A program made the position numbers and the translations under genes. Below are positions 7,523 through 14,273 of a stretch of DNA of 14,778 bases, one piece after another. Each line of letters opens with the position of its first letter. Position 1 is the first letter of the stretch. Under the pieces are notes generated by a model. The model was not told the origin of the DNA and made no database searches. It saw only the letters and a program-made list of their open reading frames with translations. This DNA comes from Candidatus Eiseniibacteriota bacterium (lineage in GTDB: Bacteria; Eisenbacteria; RBG-16-71-46; JABDJR01), in contig JABDJR010000681.1 in the NCBI GenBank assembly GCA_013003415.1, positions 1 to 14,778 on the forward strand, in the 5' to 3' direction.

Positions 7523-7529
7523 CGCGGTT
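7496..7529. repeat. Two 13-bp direct repeats with 21-bp period
   Basis: TTGTAACGCGGTT occurs exactly at 7496-7508 and 7517-7529, separated by 8 bp. The period equals two turns of B-DNA, so both copies face the same side. They overlap the candidate nfeD promoter and lie after the efp stop codon. They could be an operator for a dimeric protein or a small duplication. Confidence 0.6.
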
Positions 7530-7556
7530 AGAACGCTCGGTCCCGGGCGGGAGCGC

Positions 7557-8117
7557 CTAGGCTTTTTCGACGAAGGTGTTGTCGCGCGTATCGATCTTGA
7601 TCTTGTCGCCAACATTCAGATGTTGAGGGATCTTGACCGTGAGCCCGTTTTCCAGGAGCGCCGGCTTGGGCCCACCGGAGGCGGTGGCGCCTTTCATGGG
7701 AGGGTCGCACTCCGTGATTTCGAAGATCAAGGAAAGGGGTACCTCAATACCGACCACTTTGCCTTCCCAGTAGCTCGCATTGATCTTGAGCTCTTCTTGC
7801 ATGTAGGCGGTGTTGTCACCCAGGACATCGTCGCCGAGGGTGATCATTTCGTAGGTTTCGTTGTTCATGAAGACGTAGTCATCGCCCTGCTTGTAAGAAA
7901 ACTGAAGCTCAACCGTGTCCAACCGAGCCGGTTCAACCGACTCGGCCGAGCGGAATCGGTGATTGAAAATGGATCCTGTTTCAAGGCTTTGCAGGTCGGT
8001 TTGGACCACCGCCTGACCCTTGCCGGGAGTAACGTGTTGTTTGTTGACCACACGATGGGGCTTTCCGTTGTGGACAAGCACCATGCCTCGCTTCAATTGG
8101 TTTGCTGGAATCGCCAT
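7557..8117 (-). CDS. efp: Elongation factor P
   Basis: The protein has 186 residues, a full-length EF-P. It binds ribosomes stalled at consecutive prolines and stimulates peptide-bond formation. The N-terminal KOW-like domain (about 1-64) contains the tip loop TPGKGQA with Lys33 at the position that is modified in other bacteria (Lys34 in E. coli). The central OB domain contains YVFMNNETYEMITL, and the C-terminal domain ends with GATASGGPKPALLENGLTVKIPQHLNVGDKIKIDT, a family signature here seen in pieces. No modification enzyme gene (epmA, epmB, earP) is visible in the window. The ATG at 8117 has GAGGAG (8128-8133) 10 nt upstream. Its transcript should end at the hairpin at 7465-7494. A short inverted repeat, GTCCC-AAA-GGGAC (8151-8163), sits in the leader. 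Assignment is firm. Confidence 0.97.
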   Translation of the reverse strand: MAIPANQLKRGMVLVHNGKPHRVVNKQHVTPGKGQAVVQTDLQSLETGSIFNHRFRSAESVEPARLDTVELQFSYKQGDDYVFMNNETYEMITLGDDVLGDNTAYMQEELKINASYWEGKVVGIEVPLSLIFEITECDPPMKGATASGGPKPALLENGLTVKIPQHLNVGDKIKIDTRDNTFVEKA

Positions 8118-8205
8118 CTCTAATTTTCTCCTCTAGCCGCGTTCATTCAAGTCCCAAAGGGACCGCCAAAAATCCGAACAAGCGTATCACACTGATCCAG
8201 GCCCG

Positions 8206-8244
8206 CAAAAGAAAAGGGAAGGAGCCGTCCCGCCCCTTCCCTTT
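8206..8244 (-). terminator. Rho-independent terminator of the inositol-phosphate synthase gene
   Basis: On the minus strand AAAGGGAAGG pairs perfectly with CCTTCCCTTT (10 bp, extended by two more pairs after one mismatch) and is followed by TTTTCTTTT. It lies 24 bp past the stop codon and should separate this gene from efp. Confidence 0.85.
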
Positions 8245-8268
8245 CGTGGTTTCCGCCGTTCTCTCGTT

Positions 8269-9579
8269 CTAGTCGTAGTACTCGTTGCCCAGGTGGGTGA
8301 TGAGTTCTTCGCCCTTGAGGTGGCGCAAGGTGTTCTTCAACTTCATGAGCTGGATGAAGAGGTCGTGCTCAGGATAGAGCCCTTCCGCCGTCATGGGAGC
8401 TTTGAAGTAGAAGGACAACCACTCTTGCGTGTCGCGCATTCCGGAGCGCTTGGCCAAGTCCATGAATAGGGCGAGGTCGAGCACAATGGGGGCGGCAAGA
8501 ATGGAGTCGCGGCAAAGGAAATCGACTTTGATCTGCATGGGATAGCCCAACCAGCCAAAGATGTCGATGTTGTCCCAGCCTTCTTTGTTGTCGCCGCGGG
8601 GCGGGTAATAGTTGATGCGAACCTTGTGGTACATGTTGTCGTAAAGGCTCGGGTAAAGCTCAGGCTGGAGAATGTGCTCCAAGGCGCCAAGCTTCGATTC
8701 TTCTTTGGTCTTAAAAGATTCCGGATCGTCCAGCACTTCACCATCGCGGTTACCCAAGATGTTGGTGGAGTACCAGCCGGAAACACCCAAGAGGCGAGCT
8801 TTAAAGGCCGGGGCAAGAACCGTCTTCATGAAGGTTTGACCGGTCTTGAAATCTTTACCCGCAATCGGAATCCGACGCTCGCGAGCCAGTTCGTGAATGG
8901 CAGGGAGATCAACCGTGAGGTTGGGAGCGCCATTGGCAAACGGAACGTCGCTCATGAGGCACGCATAGGCGTAGACCATGGAGGGCGAAATCTTTGGGGA
9001 GTTCGCTTTCATGGCTTCTTCGAAACCGCGAAGGGTCAGGTGTTCTTCGCCGGGCTCAAGGAAGATTTCGGTGGATCCACACCACACGGCAACCAAACGA
9101 TCACAGCCGTTCTTCTCTTTGAACTGCTTGATGTCTTCCATCAACGCTTCGGCTTTTTCGTACCAGTTGGCACCGCCTTTGACGTTGGTTCCATCGAGCT
9201 TCTTCACATAGTGCTTGTCGAACACCGCCGGCATGGGCTTGATGCTCTGCAAGAAATCTTTGTGCTCGTTGAGCAGGTCTTTTTCGAGGACTCCCGCATT
9301 CATGGCTGCGGTGTACATGTCATCTTCGAAAATGTCCCAGCCGCCGAATACCAAATCATCGAGTTGGGCGAGGGAAACGAAATCGTTGATTTTGGGCACG
9401 CGATTGTCGGTGCGTTTGCCGAGGCGGATGGTTCCCATTTGAGTGACGCTACCGATGGGATCGGCTTTGCCCCGACGGATAGCTTCGACACCGGCTACGA
9501 AGGTGGTGGCCACCGCTCCCATGCCGGGAAGCAGGACGCCCAATTTGCCCTTTGCGGGTTGAATTTGAGAAGCGCTCAT
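8269..9579 (-). CDS. ino1: Myo-inositol-phosphate synthase (inositol-1-phosphate synthase)
   Basis: The enzyme converts glucose-6-phosphate to inositol-1-phosphate (L-myo-inositol 1-phosphate, also named D-myo-inositol 3-phosphate) with NAD+, the first step to inositol. The chosen start gives 436 residues, between archaeal (about 370) and eukaryotic (over 500) forms. An NAD-binding Rossmann start GVLLPGMGAVATT (14-26) is followed by the conserved catalytic region: GKDFKTGQT (241-249), LGNRDG (275-280), KVRINYY (319-325) and LCRDSILAAP (355-364). These align with the yeast motifs GTDLKSGQT, LGNNDG and CEDSLLATP. The frame could open at TTG 9621, but ATG 9579 has a good ribosome-binding site and is followed by the usual N terminus. 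The gene is divergent from the LysR regulator, with two T-N11-A boxes between them, and ends at a strong terminator, so it is probably transcribed alone. Whether inositol serves phosphatidylinositol, a solute or another product is not shown. Confidence 0.95.
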   Translation of the reverse strand: MSASQIQPAKGKLGVLLPGMGAVATTFVAGVEAIRRGKADPIGSVTQMGTIRLGKRTDNRVPKINDFVSLAQLDDLVFGGWDIFEDDMYTAAMNAGVLEKDLLNEHKDFLQSIKPMPAVFDKHYVKKLDGTNVKGGANWYEKAEALMEDIKQFKEKNGCDRLVAVWCGSTEIFLEPGEEHLTLRGFEEAMKANSPKISPSMVYAYACLMSDVPFANGAPNLTVDLPAIHELARERRIPIAGKDFKTGQTFMKTVLAPAFKARLLGVSGWYSTNILGNRDGEVLDDPESFKTKEESKLGALEHILQPELYPSLYDNMYHKVRINYYPPRGDNKEGWDNIDIFGWLGYPMQIKVDFLCRDSILAAPIVLDLALFMDLAKRSGMRDTQEWLSFYFKAPMTAEGLYPEHDLFIQLMKLKNTLRHLKGEELITHLGNEYYD

Positions 9580-9584
9580 GGCTT

Positions 9585-9594
9585 TTCCTTTCCT
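9585..9594 (-). promoter_or_regulatory. Ribosome-binding site deciding the ino1 start
   Basis: The minus strand reads AGGAAAGGAA with 7 nt from AAGG to the ATG at 9579. The alternative TTG at 9621 has no comparable site. Confidence 0.7.
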
Positions 9595-9650
9595 AAGTCT
9601 GTGATTCGAGGGAGGCCGCAACCGGGCGATTCCCCGACGACGTGAGAGGC

Positions 9651-9679
9651 AGTATGGGGGAGTCGGTGAGATAAGAAAA
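9651..9679 (-). promoter_or_regulatory. Candidate activator-dependent promoter of ino1
   Basis: On the minus strand TTTTCT (9674-9679, weak -35) and CATACT (9651-9656, -10-like) are 17 bp apart, about 70 bp upstream of the ino1 ATG. The weak -35 lies inside the T-N11-A box at 9671-9685, the usual place of an activation site of a LysR-type regulator. Prediction from sequence only. Confidence 0.4.
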
Positions 9680-9685
9680 TTTTAT
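9671..9685. promoter_or_regulatory. LysR-type box, imperfect (likely activation site)
   Basis: ATAAG-AAAAT-TTTAT fits T-N11-A and matches the perfect box at 9702-9716 except for one half-site base. Its centre is 31 bp from the other, about three helical turns. It overlaps the candidate -35 of ino1. Confidence 0.55.
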
Positions 9686-9699
9686 TCTTTTGATAGAAG

Positions 9700-9718
9700 A
9701 CATAAGTTAAACTTATGT
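9700..9718. promoter_or_regulatory. Perfect 19-bp palindrome with LysR-type box (likely recognition site)
   Basis: ACATAAGTT-A-AACTTATGT has 9-bp perfect arms around one base. It contains ATAAG-N5-CTTAT (9702-9716), which fits T-N11-A exactly. It ends one base before the regulator's ATG, so binding would also block transcription or translation of the regulator gene. It is the best operator candidate in the window. Confidence 0.65.
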
Positions 9719-9719
9719 A

Positions 9720-10592
9720 ATGGATTTAGAACAACTCCGCACGGTCCTGGCTGCGGCCCAAGAGGGCAGTCTCACCGCGGCGGCTCGCAGCCGTAATCTC
9801 ACCCAGCCCGCGATTAGCCTCCAGTTGAAGGCTCTTGAGCAAGAACTGGGCTGTCCGCTCTTTCATCGCCGAGGGAAAGGGGTGGTACTCACCCGAGCCG
9901 GAGAAACCTTCGCCGAGCACGCTCGGGAGGTGCTTCGGACCCTTAGCCGAGCCCGCTCGGAGGTGGCTGAAATCGTGGGGGTAACTCGTGGGGTTCTGCG
10001 GTTGGGGGTCACCGACGCCGCCGCAACCACCTTGTTTCCGCCGGCGTTTGGCCGCTTTCATGGAGCCTATCCTCAGGTCGAGGTGCGGGTCGAAATTCAT
10101 GGCACCACCCGTTTGAGTGAGCTGCTGCGAAGCCGCGAACTCGATCTTGCCATTGGAACCCTTCCCGATCCCGTGGGGCCCCATGAGTCCATTCGAATCA
10201 CGGAGCTTTACCGGGAACCTCTGGGGCTCGTTCTACCTGCCCTCGACACCAAGACACCCTTGCGGGCTCGGCTCGAGGAAGAACCTTTCATGGCTTATCC
10301 CCAAGGGTCGATTACGCGGGGGTTGATCGATGATGCACTAGAGAAATGGGGGTTCACGATCCGCCCGAGCATGGAGATCGGACGTCCAGACGCCATGATT
10401 GGGATGGTGGAAGCGGGTCTTGGCATCGCAGTGTTGCCCGAGAGCCTCTGTGCCCCGGCAGTGGAACGCGGACGAGTCGTTCGTCCCAATCCAAAACGCT
10501 ACCGGGTGTTTCGGCGCTTGGGTTTGTTGGAGTATTTGCCGGAGCCTCTGGAACCTGCGGCTCGCGCTTTTGCAACCATGCTGAAGTCTTAG
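9720..10592 (+). CDS. LysR-family transcriptional regulator
   Basis: The protein has 290 residues, the normal family length. An N-terminal winged helix-turn-helix (about 1-60, with SLTAAARSRNLTQPAISLQLKALE as two adjacent helices) is followed by a linker helix and a periplasmic-binding-protein-like effector domain (about 88-290, GVLRLGVTD, LDLAIGTLPD, GMVEAGLGIAVLPES). LysR-type regulators usually control a divergent neighbour and repress themselves, which points to the inositol-phosphate synthase gene 140 bp away. The ATG at 9720 matches the usual N terminus (MDLEQLR), but no Shine-Dalgarno sequence precedes it; the palindrome occupies that place. A TTGATA (9690-9695) could be a -35, putting the transcript start at or next to the ATG, so a leaderless mRNA is possible. 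Its TAG stop overlaps the TAA of the convergent flippase gene. The effector cannot be read from the sequence. Confidence 0.93.
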   Translation: MDLEQLRTVLAAAQEGSLTAAARSRNLTQPAISLQLKALEQELGCPLFHRRGKGVVLTRAGETFAEHAREVLRTLSRARSEVAEIVGVTRGVLRLGVTDAAATTLFPPAFGRFHGAYPQVEVRVEIHGTTRLSELLRSRELDLAIGTLPDPVGPHESIRITELYREPLGLVLPALDTKTPLRARLEEEPFMAYPQGSITRGLIDDALEKWGFTIRPSMEIGRPDAMIGMVEAGLGIAVLPESLCAPAVERGRVVRPNPKRYRVFRRLGLLEYLPEPLEPAARAFATMLKS

Positions 10593-11797
10593 TTTGGGCT
10601 TAATTTTCTGGCTGCGAGCCAGGCGGTTCCCGTTCGCCAAAACCAAGTGAGGGCGGCGGCCCCGGCAGCGCCTCGCATGCCGAACTTGGGAACGAGCCAA
10701 AGTAAAAGTAGGGCGTCTACGACCAAGGAAGACAAGCTCAGGGGAACGTAGAGGCGAAGGAGTTTCTTCGACCCCAAGATTCCGACTTTGCTTGAGGGGA
10801 TGGCGTAGAGCACCTGAAGCACTCCCACCAAACTCAACAATCCAACCACGAGGCGAAAGTCGCCTTCGTATTTGTCTCCGAAAAGAAACGGAATCGTCCA
10901 GGTTGAGGTGAGAGCCAACACCGATCCAATGAGAAGGCCACCAAGAGCCAACAGCAGAGTGAGTTTTTTAAGGGGCACCGGTTCGCGGTTCGCAAGCTTT
11001 GGATTCAAGACTTGGCCCACGGCTAAGGAAATAACCCCGTACCCGGTGAGGGCTAAGAAGCTCAAGGCAGAATAGGTGCCCAGAGCTTCAAAGTTGAGTA
11101 GCTTGGGGATAAAGAAAGCATCCAGGCGAAGAAGAAGCATCGCCGCCACAAACAGGCTGGCAAAAACACCGGCATCGGGAAGTAGGGGGCGGAGGGGGAG
11201 CGATTCCGTACCCTGGGGGTGGCGAAGCACACTGGCCACGGAAATTACGGCTTGCAGGAAGCCACTCAGCGCGATGGCGATGAACACCTGACGCACGTGA
11301 AGATCGAGACTCAGCGCAAGGCAAGCCCCAATCCCTACCAGCATACCCACACGCCACAAGGTGTAGAGCCCTTGCGCCAAAGCGAAGCGCCCGAAGATTT
11401 GAAGAATCGTGATGGGGAGGAGAGTAAATCCGATCGTGCTGGCGGCTAGAAACAAGAGCAAGGTTTCGAATTGAGGAAGGTCATAAATGAGATGAAAGAC
11501 CCACGCACCTAAGCTGCACGCGATCAGGGATTGGAAGGCGAGTTTGGGAAGAACGCGTCCCCACTGGGCACCCGTCAACCTGGCCCGGGGGTAGTGACGC
11601 AAAATGGCATTGGGAAACCCAAGGAGGGATGCCGCGCCAAGGACATTGAGCGCATAGACCCACAATGTCACGTAGCCGAAGGACTCTTTAGATAGCGATC
11701 GCCCGAGAATGAGCATGGCGAGTAGATAGCAGCCTAGGGTACCGATGGTGACAAGAGTCACCGAACCCATGCTCAGGAGAAAGGAAAACCTTCCCAT
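10589..11797 (-). CDS. Polysaccharide/oligosaccharide flippase-like membrane protein (Wzx/MOP type)
   Basis: The protein has 402 residues with about 12 hydrophobic segments spread from residue 8 to 395. The N terminus has the pattern of MOP-superfamily flippases: a first helix, then GRSLSKESFGYVTLWVYALNVLGAASLLGFPNAILRHYP, seen here in its key parts (LGRSLSKESFGYV, LGFPNAILRHYP). LRLDAFFIPKLLNFEALGTYS in the middle resembles the conserved second-half stretch of the family. It would move a lipid-linked glycan across the inner membrane. The start ATG is 2 bp after the methyltransferase stop, with no clear ribosome-binding site, so translation is probably coupled to that gene. It converges on the LysR gene with a four-base stop overlap and no terminator between. 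The substrate is unknown, and no glycosyltransferases are in view. Confidence 0.82.
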   Translation of the reverse strand: MGRFSFLLSMGSVTLVTIGTLGCYLLAMLILGRSLSKESFGYVTLWVYALNVLGAASLLGFPNAILRHYPRARLTGAQWGRVLPKLAFQSLIACSLGAWVFHLIYDLPQFETLLLFLAASTIGFTLLPITILQIFGRFALAQGLYTLWRVGMLVGIGACLALSLDLHVRQVFIAIALSGFLQAVISVASVLRHPQGTESLPLRPLLPDAGVFASLFVAAMLLLRLDAFFIPKLLNFEALGTYSALSFLALTGYGVISLAVGQVLNPKLANREPVPLKKLTLLLALGGLLIGSVLALTSTWTIPFLFGDKYEGDFRLVVGLLSLVGVLQVLYAIPSSKVGILGSKKLLRLYVPLSLSSLVVDALLLLWLVPKFGMRGAAGAAALTWFWRTGTAWLAARKLSPN

Positions 11798-11799
11798 GC

Positions 11800-12504
11800 T
11801 TAGGCGCGAACGGCCCGGGCAAGGATCCAGGTGTCGCTGACGCGTTGCGACTTGTAACTGATCCGATCAATCGTACCGAGGAACGAAAGCAAAGGCGCGA
11901 TGGGAGCGCGTCGTAGAATCTCTCGAGAAAAGCGGGTGGGTCCCACGAAATGTTCTTGGAGATCGAGTCCGGCCCCGCGAATCAGGTTTCCGAGCTTCTC
12001 TTCGTCGAAGGTGTGGAGATGGCCGTTGACCTCGAACTTCTTTCCGGTTTCGGGGTCGGTCTCAAACTTTAGCGTTTCCTTGTAGGGCACCGTAATGACT
12101 AGGGTTCCCTTTGGGCGGAGCACCCGAGCCAAATTGGCGAGAGCTTTTTCTATTTCAGGTACGTGCTCGATCACTTCAGCCGCAATCACGACGTCGAAGG
12201 AGTCGTCCTTGAAGGGGAGCGAAGTGATGGAGGCGGCGGCTCGCCCGGCAAGATTGTGCTCGGGTACTTTGCTGAGCCAGGCAATGGCGAGATCGACTGC
12301 GGTAACACGATGCTTGTTCTCGGCCAAAAGTTGTGTCAGCCAGCCCTCACCGGGTCCGACTTCCAAGACATCAGAAGGCGTTTTGCCCACACGCTCGGCG
12401 ATGACTCGATTGCGGTACTCAATACCGCGCACGATATAAGGATGAAGTTCTCGGTTCGAGAGCTCGTTATAGAAGTCTTTGTGGGTAGTGTCAATTCGAG
12501 TCAT
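11800..12504 (-). CDS. Class I SAM-dependent methyltransferase
   Basis: The protein has 234 residues, with the Rossmann-fold motifs of the Methyltransf_11 group: motif I VLEVGPGEG (46-54) for SAM binding, acidic AVD (69-71) after strand 2, FDVVIAAEVIEHVP (103-116), and LRPKGTLVITVP (129-140). The C-terminal part (about 145-234) holds the substrate side and is not recognisable. No signal peptide or membrane segment is seen, so it is cytoplasmic. It precedes the flippase gene by 2 bp, so its substrate may be a sugar or lipid-linked glycan, but this comes from position only. It is divergent from the moaD-moaE fusion with 80 bp between them. No strong ribosome-binding site is seen before ATG 12504. 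Confidence 0.9.
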   Translation of the reverse strand: MTRIDTTHKDFYNELSNRELHPYIVRGIEYRNRVIAERVGKTPSDVLEVGPGEGWLTQLLAENKHRVTAVDLAIAWLSKVPEHNLAGRAAASITSLPFKDDSFDVVIAAEVIEHVPEIEKALANLARVLRPKGTLVITVPYKETLKFETDPETGKKFEVNGHLHTFDEEKLGNLIRGAGLDLQEHFVGPTRFSREILRRAPIAPLLSFLGTIDRISYKSQRVSDTWILARAVRA

Positions 12505-12552
12505 GGCCGAGAAGGGTACCGCAAAGGGACGTGCATTTCACCCTGAAGGGCT

Positions 12553-12558
12553 TATAGT
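12553..12558 (+). promoter_or_regulatory. Candidate -10 box for the moaD-moaE fusion gene
   Basis: TATAGT matches 5 of 6 consensus bases, 26 bp before the start codon; no -35 match is found at 16-18 bp. A small inverted repeat AGTCT-AATGC-AGACT (12556-12570) follows directly. The leader is too short for a molybdenum-cofactor riboswitch. Confidence 0.3.
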
Positions 12559-12570
12559 CTAATGCAGACT

Positions 12571-12577
12571 GAAGGAG
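12571..12577 (+). promoter_or_regulatory. Ribosome-binding site of the moaD-moaE fusion gene
   Basis: GAAGGAG with 7 nt to the ATG at 12585, one of the strongest Shine-Dalgarno sequences in the window. Confidence 0.75.
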
Positions 12578-12584
12578 ATTTCTA

Positions 12585-13289
12585 ATGCACGTGGAAGTTC
12601 GACTCTTCGCCGGACTGCGAGAGACCTTGAACAAAGAGAGCCTTTCCCTTGAAGTGCCCGACGGAAGTACGGAGGGAACGCTGCGAAAGGCCTTGGAAGA
12701 GACCTTTCCGGAGCTAGCCCCCTGGCTTGGAGTTTGCCGCATGGCCCAAGGGGTTGAGTTTCTTCAAACCGATTCGCCTATTGAAGCGGGCGAACCCATT
12801 GCCCTCATCCCTCCTGTGAGTGGGGGTTCCCCGGAACCGAGCGTACGGCTGACCCTCGACGCGCTCGACCCGCGAAAGATTGAAGCTGAAGTGTCGCGGG
12901 ATCGAAACGGGGCCATTTGCACTTTTCAGGGTACGGTGCGAAGTCCCAACGCGGGTCGCGATGTTCAGTATCTCGATTATGAAGCGCATGAACCCATGGC
13001 TCTCGCTCAAATGCAAAAGATCGTCGACGAAACCGAAGCGAAGTGGAAGGGGAGTTTAGTTCGCCTGGTTCACCGTCTGGGACGCGTAGATCCGGGCGTT
13101 CCTAGTGTCGTCATTGTGGTGAGCTGCCCTCACCGCGCTGCGTCTTTTGAAGCTTGCCGATACGTCATTGAGCGACTCAAAGAAGACGTTCCCATTTGGA
13201 AGAAGGAAGTCTTTAGCGATGGGAGTTCTTGGGTTGGTTTAGCCAAGTCGAGCGGGGTTGGGAACGATCCCCTCCCGCCACAAAGTTAA
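12585..13289 (+). CDS. Molybdopterin synthase, MoaD-MoaE fusion
   Basis: The protein has 234 residues and joins both subunits of molybdopterin synthase, which puts two sulfurs on cyclic pyranopterin monophosphate in molybdenum cofactor synthesis. Residues 1-81 are MoaD (ubiquitin fold, MHVEVRLFAGLRE to IPPVSGG). The C-terminal Gly-Gly, which must carry a thiocarboxylate, is at 80-81 and is followed directly by Ser82 and MoaE. In MoaE, ICTFQGTVR (111-119), YEAHEPMA (132-139), His183/Arg184 in CPHRAASFEA, Lys199 and Lys206 (in PIWKKE) are exactly 80 above E. coli MoaE His103/Arg104, Lys119 and Lys126, so the active site is complete. Cleavage after the Gly-Gly is probably needed, as known for MoaX of Mycobacterium tuberculosis. 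It stands alone between divergent and convergent neighbours; no other molybdenum-cofactor genes are in the window. Confidence 0.94.
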   Translation: MHVEVRLFAGLRETLNKESLSLEVPDGSTEGTLRKALEETFPELAPWLGVCRMAQGVEFLQTDSPIEAGEPIALIPPVSGGSPEPSVRLTLDALDPRKIEAEVSRDRNGAICTFQGTVRSPNAGRDVQYLDYEAHEPMALAQMQKIVDETEAKWKGSLVRLVHRLGRVDPGVPSVVIVVSCPHRAASFEACRYVIERLKEDVPIWKKEVFSDGSSWVGLAKSSGVGNDPLPPQS

Positions 13290-13336
13290 GCCGGATTAGA
13301 GCACGAGGCTAAAGCCGAACTAGAACTAGGTTGAAA

Positions 13337-14272
13337 CTAGAAGTCAGCTAGAACGCCAAGCCGATGAGTATCTCCGAGAAGCTCCGGACCGAGGCGGAAG
13401 GAATAGTCGAAGCCGACACGCCCGAAGTGAACCCCAGCCCCAAACGTCGGTTTGTTGATGTCTTCAAGCCCCCCGCGGATCACGCGATAGCCTCCCCGCA
13501 AGGCAAGTCGATCCGGGAAAGCCCACCACTCACCGCCAACCGCAAAACGATAGGGGCTAGCTTCATCTTCGCGGAATTCGATGTCAGCCGTGGTCAGCAA
13601 ACCAAAGTTCCACTGCCGGGACCAGCCCACGGTTGCGGTTTGGGGCAGGCGTTCCGTGCTGTCGAATTTCCAAAAGATACGACTCACAAGATGCGGGGCT
13701 GAAACGGCAATCCGTTCGCGGTCGGATAGGGACCAGGCAAGTCCCAAGCCAAGGTCGTAACCGTTCGCAAAAACGTTATCCAAATCCGAATTAACGAACA
13801 GGGCCCGCAGAGACATTCCAAAGGCGAGGCGATCCCCATAGCCCCAAGCGGCACCACCGCCTAAGGCGATCTCGGAATAGCTGTCTTCGTCTAGATCAAG
13901 AAACAAAGACTGAATGCCGACACTGTAGGCGGGTCCGGTTCGGCGATCGGCGCGCACGACAACGCGGTCGTTCCTGAAGCGAGGTTCTTCGATCACGCTC
14001 TTCCACCCCAGGATGACTTGGGTTCGTTGAGCGAGGCCAAGCCCGTAGAGCGAGGCGTAGCTAGCTTCAAAGCTTCGATGATCTTGGAAGTAAAGCGTGG
14101 CTGGGTTCCAGTACATGGCACTGGGTTGCCCGCCCAGAGCGCTAAAGGCCCCGCCCATGGCGGAAGCCCGTACGCCGGGATCGTTGAAGGAGAAGGCAGA
14201 ACTTCGGGTATCGGCCTGGGCGACCTTCGAAGTTGCAAAAACCAAAAGGAAGATCAGAGCTAGCTTGCGCAT
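13337..14272 (-). CDS. PorV/PorQ-like outer-membrane beta-barrel protein
   Basis: The protein has 311 residues from the chosen start. A signal peptide MRKLALIFLLVFATSKVAQA (1-20) is followed by the family opening: SFNDPGVRASAMGGAFSA then SAMYWNPATLYF, the MGGAF...NPA pattern of PorV/PorQ and related FadL-like barrels. The rest alternates amphipathic strands with Gly/aromatic pairs (ALGGGAAWGYGDRLAFGMSL, DLGLGLAWSL) and ends in a C-terminal Phe (LGVLADF), as expected for an outer-membrane barrel. The frame is open to 14407, but ATG 14272 fits the signal peptide and has GGAGGA 8 nt upstream. It begins one base after the stop of the Ig/FlgD-like gene (TAACATG), so the two are an operon. PorV serves as a type IX secretion shuttle in Bacteroidota; that role here is only a possibility. 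Confidence 0.82.
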   Translation of the reverse strand: MRKLALIFLLVFATSKVAQADTRSSAFSFNDPGVRASAMGGAFSALGGQPSAMYWNPATLYFQDHRSFEASYASLYGLGLAQRTQVILGWKSVIEEPRFRNDRVVVRADRRTGPAYSVGIQSLFLDLDEDSYSEIALGGGAAWGYGDRLAFGMSLRALFVNSDLDNVFANGYDLGLGLAWSLSDRERIAVSAPHLVSRIFWKFDSTERLPQTATVGWSRQWNFGLLTTADIEFREDEASPYRFAVGGEWWAFPDRLALRGGYRVIRGGLEDINKPTFGAGVHFGRVGFDYSFRLGPELLGDTHRLGVLADF

Positions 14273-14273
14273 G

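Noticed and set aside
9580..9621. Longer ino1 reading frame starting at TTG 9621
   Set aside because: Rare start codon, no ribosome-binding site, and the added residues do not fit the family; ATG 9579 has a good site.
8626..9645. A 339-codon open frame on the plus strand opposite ino1
   Set aside because: It is the antisense shadow of a strongly recognised enzyme gene, has no family features and no upstream signals of its own; GC-rich codon use commonly leaves such frames open.
12562..12585. A seven-codon frame (MQTEGDF) whose TAA overlaps the moaD-moaE ATG (TAATG), a possible leader peptide
   Set aside because: The candidate -10 at 12553-12558 would start transcription at or after its ATG, it has no proper ribosome-binding site, and its last part is the fusion gene's own Shine-Dalgarno; most likely chance.
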